64,000 bases of DNA from Siphonodentalium dalli (Eukaryota > Mollusca > Scaphopoda > Gadilida > Siphonodentaliidae): contig CP136063.1 of NCBI GenBank assembly GCA_032622095.1, forward strand, positions 280,729,426-280,793,425, in the 5' to 3' direction. How positions within the stretch are numbered: position 1 is the stretch's first letter; each line of letters starts with the position of its first letter. Both the position numbers and the translations under genes were made by a program. Below are positions 1 to 10,500 of the stretch, one piece after another. The notes under the pieces are model-generated. The model saw nothing but the letters and a program-made list of their open reading frames with translations, ran no database searches and had not been told where the DNA came from.

Positions 1-560
1 GGATTGAAGTCCTCCGCTGCATCCGAGTTTGGAGACGGAGGAAGTGGTGGAAAATCCTCCGCCCTCACCATAAAGTCGGCGACAGGGACGGCCGGGGTGA
101 CGTCGACGTCCCTGTCGTTTCCGCTTCTGATGGCATCTGGTGCACCGACAGAGGGCTGCTGCTGCTGCGAGGCCAGGTGGGGAGAACTGGGCGTCTCTCA
201 GTTCTCCCCTGTCTCCACCTGACCTTCCTGTCGGCGTCCCTTCGGCGGCGAGACGGGTTCTTCTTTCGGTTCTTTTTCTTTTTCTTTTTCCCGTCTGTGG
301 TGGTCTGGCCATGCAGCCCCGGACCGGTGGATTCCGGTAGGTCCTATCGAGCCGCGGCCGGCAGAAGGTTCTGCTGGGGCGACCCGATACTCCAAAACCA
401 CATCCAGTCTACCCGCGTTAGCATGGACATGCCAGCTAACACAATGTGCAGACTGGAAAGCGCTCAGCATGCTGCAGACTTGGCTGGGGATTAAAGTACC
501 CATGTCCAGCCAAGCCCGACAAATAACTCACGGTCAATCAACGGCTCGTGCGTCAAGCAC
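1..560 (-). pseudogene. Decayed ORF1 (gag-like) copy of a retroelement, cut by the window edge
   Basis: Read on the minus strand, a start near 503 opens MGTLIPSQVCSML..., which matches the N-terminus of the ORF at 10852 (MDSSLIPAEVRHALSSL...). Both share the pattern of a short N-terminal domain, then a lysine/arginine run, then an NPSRRRRDADRK-type basic motif. The copy changes frame between the N-terminal part and the basic run, and again after the ERRP block (around 150-180), so it cannot encode the whole protein. It continues past the left edge. The basic tract and the short proline/glutamate-rich tail are typical of nucleic-acid-binding ORF1 proteins of non-LTR elements, but no zinc knuckle is visible, so the assignment to an element class is inference. 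It lies in inverted orientation to the copy at 10.8 kb, about 10 kb away. Confidence 0.6.
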
Positions 561-1015
561 AATGCGACCGTCCCGTCGATTGACCGGAAAAAGAATGATT
601 GATATGACCATAGAGTAATTATCTGAGGCTTATAAGGGGTATGTGTTAAATTAGCCTGTTGTCTGATTGGTCAAAACACATGAGATGTGATTGGCTGGCA
701 ATAGCCACACCTTTCACAGGTATTATAGAGTAGCCTGATTGGTCAGAGTGTAATTGGCTGGCTTCTAGGGCAATCAAGAATCATTTGAATATGCATAGTT
801 ATGAATTCATGAGAAATAGAAAAAAAACATGCACCAAATGGTTACAAGACTTCAAAATTTTTAAATGCCAAATATTTGATGATACAAAATACAAGAGCAT
901 TACATTCACATATTTTGTGATGGCATATGACCAATGAAATAGTTTTATAATTATTAATATCTGTTTCCATTTTCGCATACTATATTCCAACTATGTGAAA
1001 GTTATAGGTCAGATT
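561..1015. other. AT-rich sequence, no gene seen
   Basis: Two related short direct repeats around 640-770 share 'gattggt/cwgtgattggctgg'. The rest is AT-rich. It would form the 3' flank of the minus-strand gene that ends at 1016. I saw no convincing AATAAA signal on the minus strand here. Confidence 0.5.
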
Positions 1016-1538
1016 TCATATCCAAAATTTATCGACATTGTGTAAGATTAAAGTATTATGAACATTCATATTAATAGAAGGCAAAAGTGGTTCAATCCCT
1101 CTCTTTCGGCAAAGCATAGTGTAGTTGTTTCGTCGCTTAACGGTCCTATGCAGAAAGAAGAGATGATGGGGTTGAGTCATACTGTTGGCGATCTTTTTAA
1201 AGCGTGAGAACCAATAAAAGGTTTGCTCTGCTGCCATCGTGTTGAAACCTTCAGGCAAAACAAGGTCAGGGTCATATTTCATCTTGCATGTGTCACTTTT
1301 ATGATTGTTCAAGTGAAGTCGGTCAATAATCTTTCCTATTTTCTTCCACATAGTAGCATATGGGGCTGGCAGAGGAAGATCAACTTTAGCTGCTTTTAAA
1401 CTGTCCAACTTACATATATTGTCATAGCACAGAATTAAATCTTCTATCTTTTTGTCAACTTTTTCTGTTTCCACAGTTTGTAACTCCAACAAGAGAAGCC
1501 GGATAACAAACATGAACACTTGGCTTGGTCCCTCTGAT
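1016..1538 (-). CDS. Terminal exon of the KDZ-like gene carrying the D-D-E residues
   Basis: This exon supplies the last 174 codons. Its acceptor (minus strand, ...tttttatttcag) lies at 1539-1540, and the preceding exon's two leftover bases complete a lysine codon. It holds all three acidic residues proposed as catalytic, the conserved NNHK...C motif, and the hydrophobic stretch VFMFVIRLLLLELQ near its start. The tail PHHLFFLHRTVKRRNNY is also typical of KDZ-like proteins. No frameshift or premature stop is present, so the part of the gene that would be lost first in a dead transposon is preserved. Confidence 0.75.
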
Positions 1539-4500
1539 CTGAAATAAAAATGTGAATAAGTCATCTAACACACAATGTATATTACAAGCAATTGAATATA
1601 AATGTAGAACAAAATTATTCTATGTCATAAAATCATTGTCAAGGATTGCCCTTTGTAACACACCTAGCACACCAATTGCTATTTTTTACAAGCAGCTTCT
1701 AATGTATTATTGCCCAAAACTCTTATCACAACAGTTGCCCATTTGTACCATTTGACTATTGTACATTCATTCAGCCCTTCATTTGGCCCCAATTATTCAA
1801 CAATAAGTAATGTGATATATATTTATATCTTTTAATATTAAAGACATATTTCCATATAATTAATGTCAAATTTCCCCAAAATTATTATAAATTGCTTGCA
1901 TTCAGAGCAATCAAAAACACAATGCCACAACAAAGTAGTACGTGATGCTTTTTTATTAATTGTATGAATTATTTGTCGTAAACATCATGAACATTTTAAT
2001 GTCAAAATCATACTCGGTGATTACACTGATGTCCCTTAATTAAAAAAGTATTGTCAAATCTTCACACCTGATGAACTTACTGTATAGGAATCCCAGCATT
2101 ATCCTTCTGTGTTTGTTTGACAATTATATTAATGTAAACACAAGTTGCCCCACCTGTTTGGCAAGCCTCGTTAGCATGCAGTAAATGTGTGAAACACAGA
2201 GCCCCAAGTTTGTGTTTGTTTTACTATTAAGTGTGCCAGCATCGAGTTACACCATCTGTGCTACAAGCCTCGTTAACAATGACTAAATGTGTGAACAGAA
2301 CTATCAATGAGCATCAAAGACTATCATTATGATTAAAGCTTTTTTAGAAGTATTCTTTGATATGAGCATCAAAGACTATCATTATGATTAAAGCTTTTTT
2401 AGAAGTATTCTTTGATATTGTACTTAAATTTTATATATATATCACTGTTGTAATGATGGGGAAAACCATACTAAAGTTTTTGTATTCTATGTTGTAAAAT
2501 CGTTATGTCCAGAATACACAGACCTGTCAGAAGAAATTAAAATTAAGCTTCTTACTTAAATATAGGGTCAAAATATGTGATGTGACCACCACCAGTAACA
2601 GACATCATGTGACCTCGAGCCCTCTGACGAAGTCGAGTTTTTTCACCAGTGTCTTTGTTGCATTCAGTTGTCTGACTAGAATCATGCCAATGTTCAGGGG
2701 GAATTCTCGAACATACTGCTCAGTACCTACAACACATAAAAAAGATACTTATTACTAAAATCAAGATATACAAGCAGGAGACGTCGACTATATACCCGCC
2801 GACTTCAAGTCGGGGGCATAATAAAAGTTTGGGTTGCTTTAAAGATTTTGTAGTTAGTATGGATGGGAAATATCTTGGTCATAGAAAGGTAGTTTAGGAA
2901 TTTATTTACGCATTTTGACATCGGGAAAATTTCAAATGAGAACATTATTTTGTGTATTGTTTCGCGCACAAACCTCCATGTGGCTTTATAGTAAATCTCG
3001 AAACAAATCGATTCACAGAAAATCAGAAGTATTTTATTCCAAATATGAAAGTGTTAAATAATTTTCTGCCATGGACGACAAAATCGGCCTGACAAGACAT
3101 AAACAATGCTAATCCTATTGTCATCTAACAACCCCATTTATTCCATGAGGAGAGGACTCTAAAAAAAAGTTTCAGCTTGTTGTCCAATTCTCTTTCAAAA
3201 TTACTTGATATCAATATTTATTTCTCTTGTGTTTTATGTTTGTTTATTGAAATAAATCTTGTTAATACCAACCCCAGTAGAACGTGAATAACTTTCCAAA
3301 CAATATTGGTGTGCAGAATGTTATGACCAACGGCTGGGGTACAATGTTTAACCCTTTCATGATGGGAGCTGCACTCGTTCAGCATTTAAGACCCTATGGC
3401 AGTGCAGTCTCATATATGCGGGTCTCCCATAAGAGAATACATTGGCTTACAAGGTCAAAGTATATATTTTTAGGCCAATGCATTCTCTTATATATGATTT
3501 AAACATATTTTATTATCCCTCAATCAATAAACAAAATACAAATAAAGAAAATACAGTTGGTGAATAAGGATGAGAGGCGATAAAGGGATCGGAGCACAAG
3601 TTTCAGAACTTAAAGAAGCTCCTATCCCTTATATGAACGGAGAATACTGATTCATTACATATGGGCGACTTGCATATATAAGAGAATGCATTGGCACATG
3701 GTTTTCTAAAAAATTCAGTAAGCTCCAGTCATGAAAGGGTTAAACTCCTATTTTATGTGGAGTTTTTCTTTTGGACTTAATAATGAAATAGTTCAAAAGT
3801 AAATGTACCTTGATAGGCAATAGCAGACATTCCAAGTGAACTTGCTTTCTTGTCATTTTCATATAGTCGTTTGGCAAATGTTAACAACTTGACATCCACA
3901 TCAGCAATTTCCGTAGCTGTTTTAGGTTTGCCTGATGAAAAAAAAGGTAAGTATTAATGGCAAATGAACATTATACTTAATTTTAAAATTTGATGTAAAT
4001 CAACAACATAATACAATGATTGTGCATAAAATTGGCTCTCAAGTTTTCAGATTTGTTTGAGATATTGTTGTGAAATATAGCAAATATGATGAATGGAATC
4101 TGTTGATGTTTGTTCAAATAATTTCACTAACAGTCTTACAATTGCTAAATGAAGTTAAACAAATGGCCATAACTCAGGTGAAAAAAATGTGATGAAACCG
4201 TTTTTTAAAAACACAATATTGATGTCAATGATAAATGTTGTTCTGAGCAAATTGACTCCTACTTGAGCCTTCTAAGTTTTGATTATGGTTTATCCAAATG
4301 GGACTTGTTTATCCAAGTTTGAGAATAACAGGAAGTGCCAGTGTAAACATATTGATTTCCAATCCTAATAACATACATTAACATTTAACAAAAATTATTG
4401 ACAGTAATAAATAGAATATTATAGATGGATTGAATGGAAAGAGAACAATATGTCGCCAACGGCAGTATACCCCACCTAGATGGCCAAAGCTGAGGATGGG

Positions 4501-7500
4501 AATTTTCAAAATATGATAAAAAATAATTGAAATAAGTTAATATTTGTTTGAGATATCCTTCTATCTGGCTTAAATTTCCCACGGACAACTTTCCGTGGGC
4601 GCTAAATGCCAAAAAATGACCATCAGATGGCCGTAACTCTGATGAAAATGTCAGACAGGCCTATTTTGCGAGTTGTGGACTCGTATACCAAAAACCTTGG
4701 AAATCCGCGAATAATTGTTCAAAATAACTCCATGACAACTTTTCGAGACAGACGGATGGAACCCATTCCTATATCCTCCATCAAACAAGCTTAAGGGCTT
4801 AAGTTAAGTTTGCTCATCAAATTCACATATTGATTACCTTTGCAGCCAACAAACTGCAAAAATTCTTGCTTGGATGTTGGAATTGAATGCCGCTCAAGTA
4901 GACTGTGATGAGCTTTGCAGAAAACTGATTTGGCAGCTGGCGCCTCTGTGCATACATTGGGGAAATTCAGAAGAGGGTACCCCTTAACCTCTGTGGTTAT
5001 TACAAACATGCAGTGTGGCATAGCTATTTTCCAGCACCCGTCAATGACGCGAAGTCTCTCACAACCTAGAAGAAAAGAATAATGGACAATGTTATGAAAA
5101 CCTTAGACTTAGGTTACTATCTTAGACATCGTGCAATACTACTACGATACAAAGGATATTTATAAAGATACATAGGCCGCCAGAAAGCGTGAAAATTTCA
5201 ACCACCTTGTATAGATCCATGAGTCGCTTGTTGATCACCATATGTACCCACATGTTTATATCTCATGACAAATTTTGTTAGGTTCAACCCCTATTGAATA
5301 TTGTGCATGTATGTTAGAATGTAACTTATACCAGTACTCAATACTGAAATTGTTATCCTCTTTTACACACATAATACCCTCAACAAGAACCCTACTTAAA
5401 GGCACACCCGACATTTACATTAGGGAAAATCATAGTATATTCAAGGCCATACAAGGATACATAACAAATACAAAACAATTTGATTATGTATGTCACATGT
5501 CCTCGGCAATAGAATCATAATATACCAAGTCCTAATCAAGAAAGCCCGGCTGCACACAAACTCAGTATAGTCTCTATCTATACACCCCTTTGACTATAGT
5601 AATGCACATATTGCCATAAATATATCCAACAACCCTTTGTCTACTTTGCCCCCCCCACCACTGACTATCTTCTCTTCCACAACTTTCTTAAATCTATTAA
5701 ACTACTGTTCTTTAAGTTACTTGATTATCATTAATTGAAATTTAATTCCCACTCCTGTAGTTGAGTGCGATCTGTACTAAATTCACCACTGAAGTTATAA
5801 TCAACAAGTTTCCGCCTAATTCGCCCAGTGGTTTGGGATAATTGAGAGATCTGGGAGAGAACTAACATAAAAAAGCCACAACAGGCTTGTTGTCTAATCC
5901 CATTCCAATCACTAACATTTTTTGTTAAATTTTATACATTAAACGTATTGAGAATAAATATTGTTTACACCTTTATAATGAGAAAACTTTTGAGTTTGTG
6001 GGCAAGACCGTGCTCATCCAGGAGGGCCATATTTAATATTATACATATATATATAGTTTGTATGTATTGAGGATTCTGCCTGTGTGGACAAGGAGCATGT
6101 GTCATCAAAGCGGGAAACAAGCCCCCCCCCCCCATTCCAAAGTTCGAAGAGGACCAGTTTTAGATCAAGTGATAAATGGAATCTTATCGTCCCCTGTTTA
6201 TAGTTAAATTTACAAAGAATACCTGCCAAAATAAAATTCGTACCCAAACCTCAAAAGAAATCAACTAAAATGTGAGGAATTGTCTTAAGGTATTCCACAC
6301 AATAACATTTTTTTCCACTTTACCTTTTGATCGGCATTGTTCGGAACATTCACTATGTTCATAGAGATGTGTCCTTCTGTTGTCGTCAACTTTCTTGAGA
6401 ATTGCTTCTCTGGAATCAGTTGGTTGTACCACCAAGCTGTCATTGTTCTCTTTGACTTCATTTACTATTTCCCCATTGAAATACCCATTGGATACATTCT
6501 TTCGGGTTAGACACATCTGTATGCCGAATTTCCTGAGTTGTTGCTTCACTAAAAAAAAAGATTGACTGAACTGAAACTTCCACATGAATGTAATAAGATA
6601 CATACAGAACATTTTGTTGCCATATATTATTCTTATTAAAACAAAATCTGAGTCAGGTGTGCCGCGGTCAGAGGGAGGGCCATAACTCTGGCGAAAATTG
6701 GCAGACAGAACCCAAATTCAAACATAATCTGGATTTCAGGCCCGGTAAATTGACATGCCTAATTTCATTCCAATCAGTTTGGACTTACTAAAGTTACATT
6801 CTGGAAACGAAAAGAAGCGAAAGAAACCAAATTCGACCTTGACATGTATTTTGGGTTGGTAAACTCACATACCAAATATTGTTCCATTCAGTTCAATCTT
6901 ACTAAAGTGATCAATCGAAAACAAAGAAAGTGAATCGATGGTGTACTACCTTGAATATAGGCAATTTGAAACCAGATTGAAACAAACTATGATTGCAAAT
7001 AATATTTCAACAATAGCCATCGTCGTGTACAGTGATCATGAACACACAATAGTTCAACTCAGCGGCCAATTTGGTATCAAAACAAATTGCCAAAAATTGT
7101 ATCAAATCATGTCACCGATATGCTTGTGTGTTCAGATTCCAGGGGTAAATTTTAATTGTTTGGTCATTACACATTTGTTTGCTTTATAGAGGGTCTGGAG
7201 AGCTTCTATTGGATTGAGAGAATATCAGTTAATATTGTCACTGTATATAGGGTACCTATAGACATGACATGAACAATTACCTAATATATTATCCCTCCTT
7301 TCAATTGCTTCGTCGATGTGTGGTTCATCTGAATCAACGCTGTAAATTTCAGCTTCATCTATATCTGAGCTTCTGCCATCAATTGACCCTGAAGATAGAT
7401 AAGAAAATATTAGGAAATTAATGACAAATTAACAGTGATAATGCAAACTATCAGTCCTCATATTGAGAATATGAAGATTATTTGCATTAAATTTTGAGTG

Positions 7501-10500
7501 ATGAACAATGCATCTCGTAATGAAAAAAAACAGCACATGAATGCTTTTAGCATGCTGTTAACTATCTTCCGAAGTTAGTTATAGTGTCTCAATATTTTCA
7601 ATAATGTTAAAGCTTTTTGGAATGATAAGTTTACAAGTAATGCATATATATTTTCATATCCATCTTTAAAGCATATTTATTCTATTAGAAAGTATGGTAT
7701 GATTGGTAGAGAATTTCTTAACGTCTTATCAATCCTTGAAGCACCTTTATAATGAAAATGACATTGTGGCTCAACTCGGAGGGGGATAATTACATGTATT
7801 ACATTCAATGGAGTTAATAAGAGTTTAAGTAATACTAGATGTCAACATGATGAGATCTATGTAAAGTAAAATCCAAGACAACTGCTGGTGGCCATGTTTT
7901 CCAATAAAATCCAAAATATATTTGAGATCCAAGTTATGGCTTCCAGTGGCAATGTTTTGGGTCGAATGACCCCAAAAAGACTTGTTTCCCATATACATGT
8001 CAATGCTAACAGTCATGACATATTTCATGATGATCAGATGAACAGTATGGCCTGTAGCCTGTGGCAATGGATTGTGCTCAATGTTTTATTCATACAAAGA
8101 GTAAAATCCAAGAAGGTTGCTGGGGGCCATGTTGTTTTGCATGATGACTCGTTCCCATCTAGAGGTCACTCCGATGATCCGCATGAAGTTTGGAAATATC
8201 AGGCGAGAGAGGTGGTCTGTAGGGTGTGCCAAAGGATTTAGTCGTGTAAAGAGTAAAATCCAAGATGGCTGAATGACCCCATAATGACCAGCCAGTTCTT
8301 CTCAAAATAACGTTAAGACAAGACATGTTCTAAACAGGGACATAGCTGTAGTTTCTCCGATGATAAGTCTTCTCCTAAAAGTTTTGAATTGCCCACCACT
8401 GACAAATCTCCAATCATTTTAAGCAAGATAACTGGACCAGTCAAAATTCCCTTTGAACCTCCCTCTTGGATTGAACTTTTACAAATGGTACTTCAAGCTG
8501 AGGGACATCCACATCAAACATGAACCCATTATTCTTATGCTTCTGGAGAAGAAGTCGTTTTAAGATTTACTATGGAGGGAAAGAGTTATAACCTTGAATT
8601 CGCAATTATTTTGCCTGGTGAACTCATTTGAACAAATCTATAAAAGTGTCACAGGGAACATCCACACCAAATATAAACCCATTCGGTCTTATGGTTCTGG
8701 GGTAGAAAGAGTTTAAAATAGTTGACGGACGGATGGATGACAGATGAGGAGTGATGACTATAGTTTCACCGGAGAAATAGTCTCAGGTGAGCCAAAACAA
8801 GTATATAAAAAAATTCTTACCAATGTCACCTCGACTTGAATTTGTCACTGGCGTAGCCTCACCTCTCTTGTCATCTGATGGATTATGACCTGAAATGAAA
8901 TCACAGTATCTATAAAAGCCAAGTGTTTGTGTGTGTGTATATCTGCGGCCGTCGGTCACAATTTTGGCGCATTTAAAAATATATCACCTTCATGTTTGAT
9001 TGCGCCAAAGTTTTGACCAAATCCCGAGGCACATATCAAAATACGACACACAAATCAGTTAAAGGCCGATTGGTTAACCCTTTCATGACTGGAGATTCCT
9101 GAAATTTTGCAAAAACCCTGTGCCAATGCATTCTCTTATATATGTGAGTCACTCATGAAAGGGTCAAAGAGGGCCTATAATATAAGAGATCTAATTCATT
9201 TCCCAATGGCTATCAGGGAAATAATTTACCAATAAAATGATCACAAGACATTATCAAATGAATGTGCTTTCAGTGACGCGGGTGCTTAATTTCGGATATC
9301 CGGCTTTCACTCATTTAATTACCAGCGATCATTTTTGACACACGCATTCGTGTTCCGACCGCTGACGAGAGAGGACGTCCTGGATTGAGCGCTCCAGGAC
9401 TTAGGGTCTATTCTCATTGCACACGCGCGTGCGATTAATCGCAGCGTTTATTAAGGTCGAGCGGCTCTATATGTGTGTTCGATGGCATTCCTTCCTCCCA
9501 CTGCTAAGAGTTCCCGCAATAGGGGTGGGGTCTGACGAACACAATCATACACAGGTCTAGGGTAGGTTGGAGTATGATAAAGTACTTTCGGTTGGGGTGA
9601 CCACATACAGGCCTATATATGATGACACATTAACTTTAATTTTCCTCAGTTAGATTTACTCAGGTATAAGTTGAGTATAACGAGCCATCAAAATGACATA
9701 AGTTTTGAGGACACAATTATATCTAGCTAATTATAATTAGAAATAGAGGGTTCAATTCCAAGTAGTTGGGCATAAATATGCATATTTTATTCCAGCTTGA
9801 AACGTATATAACACTATATAGTACGATTACAACCCAGATTACAGGAGTTTTATGTATATAATTGTTATTATCACTCACGATTATCAAAAGTGTACGATTC
9901 AAGTGGTTGAATTAGATCTTTCAACGTTTTACCTTATAGTTAGCTAGGTCTGACAAAAATCGTCTTTCTGAATAAAGCTCATTTAAAACATTTGTACTCA
10001 AACATATGATATCCAGTAAAAATTATGGGGAAAGAGGGGATGAGACCCCAATTTGTTGGGAGAAAAACAAATAGATTTGCATGTAGGGAGGATGATAGAC
10101 CCATGGTTGGGAGGGATTTTTATGTTCAACCCTGTGTATGAACGTTTTTTTTTCAGACCCCCCTCCCCCATCACCAAGTGCTCATTTGTATATCCACTGG
10201 CAACAGCGACAACGCGGTACTATAATTGACGAACCACCATTCAAATAGAATAATTGATGGGACTCAGAATTCGACCGTAAGAGTCACACACGCAGCGTTT
10301 CAGGTCGAATTCTGTCGCCAGGACGCTGTCCGCATGCATGAGCGATTGATTTCAATTTTATCGCCATTGGCGGCTTATCATCAGTGATCGCACATGCTAA
10401 ACGGCACATTACTATCAATCTATATATTCACAATCTTGGGTACAGTGTTGCGCGAGACTGACAGGTAATATAATTCGACTGAATTCTACAAAAATCACCA

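Noticed and set aside
198-503. 101-codon open frame on the minus strand as an independent gene
   Set aside because: Only its N-terminal third is the real ORF1 frame; the rest is out of frame relative to the intact-looking copy at 10852.
2697-2701. A one-base deletion in a G run breaking the KDZ-like gene
   Set aside because: The frame is restored without any error by using the acceptor at 2716-2717 instead of the one 11 bp upstream.
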